This document shows positions 5,799-12,235 of a stretch of DNA of 12,534 nt, one piece after another. Origin of the DNA: Flavobacteriaceae bacterium (lineage in GTDB: Bacteria; Bacteroidota; Bacteroidia; Flavobacteriales; Flavobacteriaceae); the NCBI GenBank assembly GCA_016780435.1, contig JADHLU010000011.1, positions 1 to 12,534 of the forward strand, given 5' to 3'. Each line of letters opens with the position of its first letter. Positions within the stretch are counted from its first letter, which is position 1. The translations under genes were made by a program, and so were the position numbers. The notes below the pieces were generated by a model that made no database searches, was not told the DNA's origin, and worked only from the letters and a program-made list of their open reading frames with translations.

Positions 5799-7214
5799 AT
5801 GAAACAACTGACACTACTTCTTGCCCTTAGTTTAAGCGCCTTAGCAGGGGCACAAAAACACCAATCAATCACCCAGCATATAGACCAGCGCCTAGACACC
5901 TATGAAGAAGTGGCCATGCAGATCTTTGATTGGGCCGAAATGGGGTATCAAGAGGTTCAGTCGAGCGCACTGCTCAAAAAGACACTCGAAGAGGCCGGAT
6001 TCAATATCACCTCAGCAGTAGCCCAAATTCCGACTGCCTTTGTAGCCGAATTCGGAACAGACGGACCCGTCATCGGCATACTCGGAGAATTTGACGCCTT
6101 ACCCGGAATCTCTCAAAAGGCGGTTCCCTACAAAGAGAGAGCGAACGGCAGGGGCGGCCACGCCTGTGGCCATCACTTGTTTGGCACAGCGTCGGCCGCC
6201 GCCGCCATTGCCGTTAAGGCATGGCTCGAAGAGACCGGCACTCAAGGTAGAATTCGATTCTACGGAACACCAGCAGAAGAAGGAGGAGGAGCCAAGGTTT
6301 ACATGGCCAGAGAAGGACTCTTTGACGATGTCGATGTGGTGCTGCACTGGCATCCGGGAGCATCAAACCAAGTCAACGAGGCCGCCGCGCTCGCCAACAT
6401 CTCAGCCAAGTTTAGATTCAACGGCATCTCCGCCCACGCGGCGATGGCCCCCGAACGCGGCAGATCAGCCTTAGACGCCGTGGAGTCTATGAACTACATG
6501 GTCAACATGATGAGAGAGCATATTCCGCAAGACGCGCGCATTCATTACGTCATCACCGACGGCGGAAAAGCCCCTAACGTGATTCCTGATGTAGCCGAGG
6601 TCTACTACTATTCGAGACATCCCAGACGCGACGTGGTTAAGTCGATTTTTGATCGTATCGTAAAAGCCGCAGAAGGGGCCGCCCTGGGCACCGAAACTTC
6701 AATGAGCTACGAGCTGGTGAACGGGGTGCATGAACTGCTGCCCAATGAGACCTTAGAACTGCTCGTGCATCAAACCATGACTGAAATTGGCGGATACACT
6801 TACAACGAACAAGAGCGCGCTTTTGCTAAAGAGATCTCCACCACTATGGATTTAACGCTTGACGAATCTATCACTAAAAGAGTGCTCCCCTATCAAAAGG
6901 CTCAGGGCGCTTTTGGGTCAACTGATGTAGGCGACGTCAGTTTTGTGGCCCCCACCGTTGGGTTCAGAACGGCCACTTGGGTGCCCGGAACTCCGGCTCA
7001 TTCATGGCAGGCAGTCGCAGCGGGCGGAACTTCAATTGGCGTCAAAGGAATGGCCCTTGCAGCCAAAACCTTGGCCTTAAGCGCAGCAAAGCTCTACAAG
7101 AGTCCAAAGCTCATCGCTAAGGCCAAAGAAGAATTTGAGCAAAGACGCGGTAAAAACTTTAAGTATGTGCCGCTGTTGGGCAACCGCCCGCCGGCATTAG
7201 ATTACCGCAACTAA
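5799..7214 (+). CDS. Exported M20-family amidohydrolase, AbgB-like
   Basis: A 471-residue metal-dependent hydrolase of peptidase family M20 (M20D / amidohydrolase branch). The ATG at 5799 was chosen over one at 5769 because it opens a clean Sec signal peptide (MKQLT, hydrophobic run, LAGA, cleavage near residue 18). Likely metal ligands are seen in EFDALPG (Asp99), GGHACGHH (His121, Cys123, His125), PAEEGGGA (Glu160/Glu161), HWHPG (His183) and TPAHSW (His401). A lid/dimerisation domain spans about 200-315 and includes GISAHAA and DGGKAPNVIPD. The closing GSTDVGDVS motif resembles AbgB, the p-aminobenzoyl-glutamate hydrolase subunit, but AbgB is cytoplasmic whereas this protein is predicted to be exported. 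The substrate is probably an N-acyl or amide-linked amino acid or dipeptide; it cannot be fixed from sequence. It follows xerD closely and may share its transcript. Confidence 0.88.
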   Translation: MKQLTLLLALSLSALAGAQKHQSITQHIDQRLDTYEEVAMQIFDWAEMGYQEVQSSALLKKTLEEAGFNITSAVAQIPTAFVAEFGTDGPVIGILGEFDALPGISQKAVPYKERANGRGGHACGHHLFGTASAAAAIAVKAWLEETGTQGRIRFYGTPAEEGGGAKVYMAREGLFDDVDVVLHWHPGASNQVNEAAALANISAKFRFNGISAHAAMAPERGRSALDAVESMNYMVNMMREHIPQDARIHYVITDGGKAPNVIPDVAEVYYYSRHPRRDVVKSIFDRIVKAAEGAALGTETSMSYELVNGVHELLPNETLELLVHQTMTEIGGYTYNEQERAFAKEISTTMDLTLDESITKRVLPYQKAQGAFGSTDVGDVSFVAPTVGFRTATWVPGTPAHSWQAVAAGGTSIGVKGMALAAKTLALSAAKLYKSPKLIAKAKEEFEQRRGKNFKYVPLLGNRPPALDYRN

Positions 7215-7275
7215 TTACAAGATGAACCGAATCAGCCAAAGGCTGCTACACCTAGAGTTAGCTGAGGAGATCGTT

Positions 7276-8166
7276 TTAATCCGCTGAACGGTCGCGCACG
7301 TCGTCCGTTTCGTGCAGATCATCTAAGTCGTCGTGTTCCTCGTCATCGTCGTCATCGACCCTGAATTGACGCATTTTGTGATCAGCCATGTATGCGGCTA
7401 GCTCTTCTTCAGGGATGACCTTCAAGAAAGAAGGGTGCTGTTCTATGGCGTACTCTAAACGTTCGATCAATTGATCTACAGGCTCGTTTTCATAGTCGAT
7501 CACCAGGGGTTCTTTGATGATCATCGATTGGAGTATCCCCTTCTTTTTTATGTAAAGCCCCTTTCGATCAAATGAGCGTCTGAATCCGTCTATCACAATG
7601 GGGACCACAATAGGCTTATAGGTTTTAATAATGTGCGCTGTGCCCTTACGCAGTGGTTTCCAAGGTCGGGTGGTACCTTGCGGAAAGGTGATGACCCATC
7701 CGTCGTCAAGTGCCTTACCAATATTAGATATATCGCTCATCTTCACTTGTCGATTGATGTCTTTGTCACCCGCCCTCCAGGTGCGTTCAATGCTGATTGA
7801 TCCGGCATAGGCCAATATCTTCGCGATCAGGCTCCCCTTCATCGTTTCTTTGGCCGCTATGTAATAGATATTGAGCTTCGGATTAAACAGATATGACACA
7901 TTTTTAATGGTGTCTTCTCGACCCTTTAGGCTCGCGTTGAACACGTGAAACATGGCTACCACGTCAGCAAAATAGGTCTGATGGTTGCTCACAAATAGCA
8001 CGTTTCTATCAGGAAGGTCCCGAAGTACTTGAGAACCCTCAATCTTCAAGGTGTTGAATTGCTTGTAGCGCGAGTGAGTAATAACTCCCGCAACGATGAT
8101 AAGTAGCCTTTTTAGAAAGAGGTTATGTCCAAATGGATTTCGCTTGAATAAAGGCATAAAAATCAT
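7276..8166 (-). CDS. PlsC-like 1-acyl-glycerol-3-phosphate acyltransferase family protein
   Basis: A 296-residue lysophospholipid acyltransferase-like protein, expected to add an acyl chain to a lysophosphatidate-type acceptor at the inner membrane. A hydrophobic anchor precedes the domain (residues 17-30). Block I reads NHQTYFAD (61-68), so catalytic His62 and Asp68 are separated by five residues instead of the usual four. Block II is SISIERTWR (123-131), block III is FPQGTT (161-166) with Gln where most PlsC proteins have Glu (FPEGT), and block IV is VVPIVIDG (187-194). The C-terminus ends in a highly acidic tail from residue 271, rich in Asp and Glu. I recall close relatives in other Flavobacteriia, so this looks like a lineage variant rather than a decayed gene. 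A candidate promoter lies about 35 bp upstream; it is divergent from the isomerase gene. Confidence 0.85.
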   Translation of the reverse strand: MIFMPLFKRNPFGHNLFLKRLLIIVAGVITHSRYKQFNTLKIEGSQVLRDLPDRNVLFVSNHQTYFADVVAMFHVFNASLKGREDTIKNVSYLFNPKLNIYYIAAKETMKGSLIAKILAYAGSISIERTWRAGDKDINRQVKMSDISNIGKALDDGWVITFPQGTTRPWKPLRKGTAHIIKTYKPIVVPIVIDGFRRSFDRKGLYIKKKGILQSMIIKEPLVIDYENEPVDQLIERLEYAIEQHPSFLKVIPEEELAAYMADHKMRQFRVDDDDDEEHDDLDDLHETDDVRDRSAD

Positions 8167-8200
8167 TAAGTTGACCCTAGGTAAATTCCTATAGCCCGGT

Positions 8201-8208
8201 CAAAAGTA
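8201..8208 (-). promoter_or_regulatory. Candidate -7 promoter element for the PlsC-like gene
   Basis: On the minus strand these bases read TACTTTTG, an exact match to the Bacteroidota -7 consensus TAnnTTTG and identical to the box upstream of lpdA. Transcription would begin about 29 nt before the ATG at 8166. No TTG occurs at 17-23 bp upstream on that strand, so the -33 element is missing or degenerate. The region where it should lie touches the palindrome at 8226-8247. Confidence 0.4.
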
Positions 8209-8250
8209 CAAAAGCTTTTAAATGTGCTTTAGATTCGAATCAAAAGCTTT
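8209..8250. repeat. Palindrome-rich operator-like spacer before the isomerase gene
   Basis: Three symmetric or repeated elements sit within 42 bp. AAAAGCTTTT at 8210-8219 is a perfect 10-bp palindrome. The sequence CAAAAGCTTT occurs twice as a direct repeat, at 8209-8218 and 8241-8250, 32 bp apart and so close to three helical turns. Between and overlapping these, 8226-8247 is a 22-bp dyad with 10 of 11 pairs matching, centred on GATTCGAATC; the only mismatch is A opposite A. The dyad ends 7 bp before the isomerase ATG at 8255 and would also lie at the -33 region of the divergent acyltransferase promoter. Such an arrangement suits a dimeric repressor controlling both genes, or an RNA hairpin covering the isomerase start; both readings are inference. 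Confidence 0.45.
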
Positions 8251-8254
8251 AGTT

Positions 8255-8995
8255 ATGAGGTTTCTTTTTGTGTTGTTAAGCTTTTTAGTGTTGCTCTCTT
8301 GTCAGTCAAACTCGACCAAAAGGTCAGTTAATGCTGAAGCCGAATCCAGCAAAAATCAAGCAGCTCAAGAAAGCAACGGCACTGCTCTTGTAGATTCGGC
8401 CTCAAGCAGCGCGCAAGAAAAGAAGGCAGCAGAACCTGATGCGTCTTTTGTGCTCACCGAAGAGAATGCCATCCCCTTCTTTTTTGAGTACGAGAAGACC
8501 CTTAAAGAGCAGCATGTGCGATTCGAAACCAGTCTAGGGTCGTTCAGCGTGCAGCTTTTTGAAGACGTTCCCTACCACCGGGCCAACCTGGTTTACCTCG
8601 CCAAAAAGAAGTACTTCGACGGTACCCAATTTCATCGGGTGGTCAAAGACTTTATCATTCAGGGGGGCAACACCGACAATCGAAAAATAGCCCAAAAACG
8701 GGCCGATATCGGCAGGTATTTGCTACCCCCCGATACCGATAAAAACCACAAACACCATCGTGGAGTCATCTCTATGCCGAGCAGTGATCGCGACAATCCG
8801 CACAAACTCGCCTCCCCTTACGAATTCTTTATAGTAGTGACCAAACCCGGATCGTATCACCTAGACGGCAACTACACCGCGTTTGGAGAGGTGATTGAAG
8901 GCATGGATGTGGTAGATCGCATCAACAGCGTAGACGTGGACCAAGGAGATTGGCCTATGCAGAATGTGTACATTTTAACCGCCGAAGCCTATTAG
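8255..8995 (+). CDS. Cyclophilin-type peptidyl-prolyl cis-trans isomerase lipoprotein
   Basis: A 246-residue foldase that isomerises prolyl bonds in envelope proteins. The ATG at 8255 gives a textbook lipoprotein signal (MRFLFVLLSFLVLLSC, lipid-bearing Cys16); the earlier in-frame ATG at 8222 adds a polar extension and overlaps the upstream palindrome. Residues 17-65 form a low-complexity linker rich in Ser, Ala, Glu and Lys. The cyclophilin domain covers about 87-246 and shows FDGTQFHRVVKDFIIQGG (121-138) with the key Arg128, Phe133 and Gln136, then RGVISMPSSD (169-178), YEFFIV (189-194) and HLDGNYTAFGEVIEGMDVVD (202-221). The site of human cyclophilin Trp121 is occupied by His202, a common bacterial deviation that usually lowers cyclosporin binding. 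The stop overlaps the rocD stop on the other strand by 4 bp. Confidence 0.92.
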   Translation: MRFLFVLLSFLVLLSCQSNSTKRSVNAEAESSKNQAAQESNGTALVDSASSSAQEKKAAEPDASFVLTEENAIPFFFEYEKTLKEQHVRFETSLGSFSVQLFEDVPYHRANLVYLAKKKYFDGTQFHRVVKDFIIQGGNTDNRKIAQKRADIGRYLLPPDTDKNHKHHRGVISMPSSDRDNPHKLASPYEFFIVVTKPGSYHLDGNYTAFGEVIEGMDVVDRINSVDVDQGDWPMQNVYILTAEAY

Positions 8996-10284
8996 CCTGC
9001 CAAGCTCGGCTGCCATTCTTTCTCGTAATCGGTTATGGATCGGGTGATGATGCGAATACACTCGTCTAATTGCTCCTTGTTAATCACCAAGGGCGGAGCA
9101 AAGCGAATGATGTTTCCGTGAGTGGGCTTGGCTAAAAGACCATTCTCTTTCATTAGCAGGCATAGGTTCCAGGCAGTCTCACTTTCGGGGTGATCGGCTA
9201 TCAAAACGGCGTTGAGTAATCCTTTTCCACGAATCCGATCGACTAAAGGCGAAGCCCCTATCTTTTCGTTCAACTGAGCTCTAAAGTACTCCCCTAGCTC
9301 TGCGGCATTTTGTGCCAATTTCTCTTCTTTAATAACCTCCAGAGCGGCCATGGCTACCGCTGATGCAACGGGATTTCCGCCGTAGGTGCTTCCGTGAGAA
9401 CCAGGGGTTATCACCTCCATAATGTGGTCGTTGGCTAGCACGGCCGAAACCGGATAGGCTCCGCCCGAAATGGCTTTTCCAAGAATCAACACATCGGGCT
9501 TCACTTGAGGTGTTTGGCTGCAGTGCCGGTCTGCACACGAGCAATTACCGCAACTGGCGAGCAGTTTACCGGTACGAGCGATTCCGGTCTGTATCTCATC
9601 GGCTATGAGCAGCACATTATGTTCGGCGCAAAGGCGCTTACAGGCCTCTAAATAGCCGTCGTCTGGAACATTCACTCCCGCCTCGCCCTGTATAGGTTCG
9701 ACTAGAAATCCGACAATAGTGGCGTGCGCGCTTAAGACCGATTCTAAAGCGGCGGTGTCGTTATACGGAATTTGAATAAAGCCAGCCGTGTAGGGGCCGA
9801 AAGCACGTTTGGCACCCTGGTCTGATGAAAACGAGATAATGGTAGTGGTACGTCCGTGAAAGTTTTGATCGCAAACCACAATAAGCGCCTGGTCTTCGGC
9901 CACTTTCTTTTTCTCGTAGCCCCACCTTCTGCTTATTTTCAGTGCGGTCTCTACCGCCTCGGCACCGGAGTTCATCAAAAGTACCTTGTCAAACCCAAAG
10001 GTCTTAGCCATTAAGCGCTCGGCCTCACCGAGTTTGTCGTTGTAAAAGGCCCTAGAAGTGAGGGCTAATCGCTTAGACTGTTCAACCAAGGCGTTGACAA
10101 TTTTCGGATGACAGTGACCCTGATTTACGGCAGAGTAAGCCGATAGAAAATCAAAGTAACGCTTCGAGTCGGTATCCCAAACGTAGACCCCCTCCCCTTT
10201 TGTTAACACCACCGGCAAGGGGTGGTAATTGTGTGCTCCGTAGTGTTCTTCTAGGCGAATGGCCTCTGCTGCAGATAAGCTCAT
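8992..10284 (-). CDS. rocD: Ornithine aminotransferase
   Basis: A class-III, PLP-dependent aminotransferase that converts ornithine and 2-oxoglutarate to glutamate-5-semialdehyde and glutamate, linking arginine and proline metabolism. The ATG at 10284 gives 430 residues starting MSLSAAEAIRLEEHYGAHNYHP, as in known ornithine aminotransferases; a TTG 24 bp earlier is possible but less likely. Numbered from that TTG-extended frame (subtract 8 for the ATG form), visible elements are GHCHPKI (64-70), SGAEAVE (114-120), ADEIQTG with the PLP-nitrogen Asp237, LGKAISGG with Schiff-base Lys278, and GSTYGGNP (306-313). Between Asp237 and Lys278 lies a cysteine-rich insert, CGNCSCADRHC (253-263), absent from most ornithine aminotransferases I know. 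The gene is tail-to-tail with the isomerase gene and divergent from rlmD across a 66-bp spacer. Confidence 0.93.
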   Translation of the reverse strand: MSLSAAEAIRLEEHYGAHNYHPLPVVLTKGEGVYVWDTDSKRYFDFLSAYSAVNQGHCHPKIVNALVEQSKRLALTSRAFYNDKLGEAERLMAKTFGFDKVLLMNSGAEAVETALKISRRWGYEKKKVAEDQALIVVCDQNFHGRTTTIISFSSDQGAKRAFGPYTAGFIQIPYNDTAALESVLSAHATIVGFLVEPIQGEAGVNVPDDGYLEACKRLCAEHNVLLIADEIQTGIARTGKLLASCGNCSCADRHCSQTPQVKPDVLILGKAISGGAYPVSAVLANDHIMEVITPGSHGSTYGGNPVASAVAMAALEVIKEEKLAQNAAELGEYFRAQLNEKIGASPLVDRIRGKGLLNAVLIADHPESETAWNLCLLMKENGLLAKPTHGNIIRFAPPLVINKEQLDECIRIITRSITDYEKEWQPSLAG

Positions 10285-10337
10285 GTACTGAAATTTTAAC
10301 TCCTGCAATTTACGCCAAATGACCGGCTAGAACCAAT

Positions 10338-10345
10338 TACCTTTG
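10338..10345 (+). promoter_or_regulatory. Candidate -7 promoter element for rlmD, near-leaderless
   Basis: TACCTTTG matches the Bacteroidota -7 consensus TAnnTTTG exactly and ends only 5 bp before the rlmD ATG at 10351. If used, transcription would start at or within a few bases of the start codon, giving a leaderless or nearly leaderless mRNA. No TTG lies at 17-23 bp upstream, so the -33 element is not evident and the call is tentative. Confidence 0.4.
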
Positions 10346-10350
10346 CAGCA

Positions 10351-11754
10351 ATGAGAAGCAAAAACCCTATTATTTTACCTCAGGTGACCATAGAGGGTAT
10401 GGCCGCCAAAGGAAAGGCTTTTGGACGTGCAGCTGATCAGCGCATTGTCTTTGTACCCTATGCGGCCCCAGGAGATATTGCCGATATTCGGGTCACCAAA
10501 AAACGCAGCAACTACTACGAAGGCGTCATTGAGACCCTTCACAAGGCCTCACCCGATCGAATAGAGCCGAAATGTGCGCACTTTGGGCTATGCGGGGGCT
10601 GCAAGTGGCAGCACATCAGCTATGAGGCCCAACTAGCAGGAAAGCAAGACGAGGTCGTTCAGCACCTGAAGCGCATCGGAGGGGTTTCTCCAGAGCACAT
10701 AGGTGAAATTTTAGGCTGTGAGGATCCGTATTACTACCGCAATAAGATGGAGTTTTCGTTCTCTGATTCCAAATGGCTTACCCCAGAAGAAATAGCATCG
10801 GACAAAAATTTCAACAGAAATGCCCTAGGATTTCACAAACCTCAAATGTGGGATAAAGTCATCGACCTAGATGCCTGTCATCTACAAAGCGATCCCTCGA
10901 ATGCTATTCGCAACTTTTGCAAAGAAGAGGCCGAGCGTCAAAACCTGCGCTTCTTCAATCCGCGCCAGCAGTCTGGAGACCTGAGAACACTGATGATCCG
11001 AAACACCCAAGGCAATCAGCTTATGGTACTCATTCAGTTCTGCGAGGCCAGTAAGGGGGCTATTCAGCGGTACCTGAGCGCTATAATCAGTGCATTTCCG
11101 ACCATTCACTCCTTGCTCTACACCATCAACACCAAAGCCAACGACACCCTATACGATCAAGAGATCCACTGCTTTCACGGGGCAGACTTCATTGAAGAAG
11201 AGATGGAGGGGTTGCGCTTCGCCATAGATGCCAAATCGTTCTACCAAACAAACAGCAAACAGGCCTATCGATTGTACCAAGTAGTGCGTGAATTCGCTCA
11301 AATTAAATCGAGCGATACCGTATACGATTTATACACCGGAACCGGAACCATCGCTCAATTCGTGGCAAAAAATGCCCAAAAGGTGATCGGTGTAGAATCG
11401 GTTCCTGAGGCCATCCAGAAGGCCCAAGAAAATGCAATTGTAAACGGTATTCACAACGTGCATTTTGAGGTTGGAGACATAAGAACCGTGTTCAACGATG
11501 ATTTTATAGCCCGCCATTCAAAGGCTGACGTGGTCATCACTGACCCACCTAGAGACGGAATGCACCCCGATGTAGTCGAACAACTGCTCGCATTAAATGC
11601 CCCTAGAATCGTATATGTAAGTTGCAACTCTGCCACTCAGGCAAGAGACCTTCAGCGATTAAGCACCTCCTATCGGACGCTCAAATCGCAAGCGGTAGAC
11701 ATGTTTCCACAAACACATCACGTCGAAAATGTAGTACTTTTAGAGCTGCGCTGA
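10351..11754 (+). CDS. rlmD: 23S rRNA m5U1939 methyltransferase RlmD (RumA)
   Basis: A 467-residue SAM-dependent RNA methyltransferase of the TrmA/RlmD family, expected to make 5-methyluridine in 23S rRNA. An N-terminal TRAM RNA-binding domain covers about residues 8-65. A [4Fe-4S] site is supplied by Cys75, Cys81 and Cys84 (CAHFGLCGGCKWQH) plus Cys176 (LDACHL), which argues for RlmD rather than TrmA. The catalytic domain shows FYQTN with Gln299, the SAM-binding DLYTGTGTIA (326-335), DPPRDGMH (398-405), the nucleophilic Cys425 in VYVSCNSATQARD, and the general-base Glu459 in HHVENVVLL. RlmD and RlmCD cannot be separated with certainty by eye, so the target position is inferred from the family. 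It is followed after 13 bp by the DUF6452-like gene. Confidence 0.93.
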   Translation: MRSKNPIILPQVTIEGMAAKGKAFGRAADQRIVFVPYAAPGDIADIRVTKKRSNYYEGVIETLHKASPDRIEPKCAHFGLCGGCKWQHISYEAQLAGKQDEVVQHLKRIGGVSPEHIGEILGCEDPYYYRNKMEFSFSDSKWLTPEEIASDKNFNRNALGFHKPQMWDKVIDLDACHLQSDPSNAIRNFCKEEAERQNLRFFNPRQQSGDLRTLMIRNTQGNQLMVLIQFCEASKGAIQRYLSAIISAFPTIHSLLYTINTKANDTLYDQEIHCFHGADFIEEEMEGLRFAIDAKSFYQTNSKQAYRLYQVVREFAQIKSSDTVYDLYTGTGTIAQFVAKNAQKVIGVESVPEAIQKAQENAIVNGIHNVHFEVGDIRTVFNDDFIARHSKADVVITDPPRDGMHPDVVEQLLALNAPRIVYVSCNSATQARDLQRLSTSYRTLKSQAVDMFPQTHHVENVVLLELR

Positions 11755-11767
11755 TCAGCCCCGTCTT

Positions 11768-12235
11768 ATGGTAACACGCTTACGCCTTGCTGTTCTGTTC
11801 ATCGCCCTTTCGCTAATCGGGTGTGAAAAAGATGACATTTGTGTCGATGGAGACTCCGCCCTGCTTCAAATCGAATTCAGGGACGCCAGTAATCAAGAGG
11901 TGGCCAAAACCGTACCTGGTCTTAGTGTGTTTTTGAACGACGAGGCCTATCAGGGCATTAGCAACAAAACCGTCTCTAAGATAGATCTGGCATTAGCCGC
12001 TGACCAAACGCTCTACGCCTTTGACCTCTTTCAAGCCGAGAACGAAACGGCAGATCGTATTATCATCAACGTGACCCCTAAAATGACCTATGTTTCTAGG
12101 GCCTGCGGGTTCGTGCTTGAATTCGAACAACTATCGGTCAGCACCCTGTCGCAAAAATCATGGATCTCTTCTGCAGAGGTCGTCACCGAATTTGTTAACG
12201 CCACTAATGCACCACATATTGTCATCTACCATTAA
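11768..12235 (+). CDS. DUF6452-like lipoprotein
   Basis: A 155-residue lipoprotein: signal peptide with lipobox LIGC (Cys19), followed directly by EKDDICVDG. That opening, and the later YVSRACGF (108-115), match the DUF6452 family as I remember it from Flavobacteriia, where it sits between an rlmD/rumA gene and a DUF6048 gene. Cys25 and Cys113 are the only other cysteines and could form a disulfide after export. The body looks beta-rich (LLQIEFRDA, GLSVFLNDE). No function is known for the family; envelope localisation is inferred from the lipobox. The gene starts 13 bp after rlmD and its 3' end overlaps the next gene by 29 bp, so all three genes are probably co-transcribed. Confidence 0.82.
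   Translation: MVTRLRLAVLFIALSLIGCEKDDICVDGDSALLQIEFRDASNQEVAKTVPGLSVFLNDEAYQGISNKTVSKIDLALAADQTLYAFDLFQAENETADRIIINVTPKMTYVSRACGFVLEFEQLSVSTLSQKSWISSAEVVTEFVNATNAPHIVIYH

Noticed and set aside
6091..6474. 127-residue open frame on + inside the amidohydrolase gene
   Set aside because: Proline- and arginine-rich translation in a shifted frame within a strongly supported gene; no motifs.
7233..7245. CAGCC-AAA-GGCTG hairpin between the convergent amidohydrolase and acyltransferase genes as a terminator
   Set aside because: The stem is only 5 bp and neither strand has a T-run after it, so intrinsic terminator status is not supported.
8222..8254. Upstream ATG for the isomerase lipoprotein
   Set aside because: It adds a charged extension ahead of a textbook lipoprotein signal and overlaps the 22-bp dyad.
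10285..10308. TTG-initiated extension of rocD
   Set aside because: ATG 10284 matches the usual ornithine aminotransferase N-terminus; the TTG is retained only as an alternative.
10882..11109. 75-residue open frame on - opposite rlmD
   Set aside because: Shadow of rlmD coding bias with no motif or credible start context.
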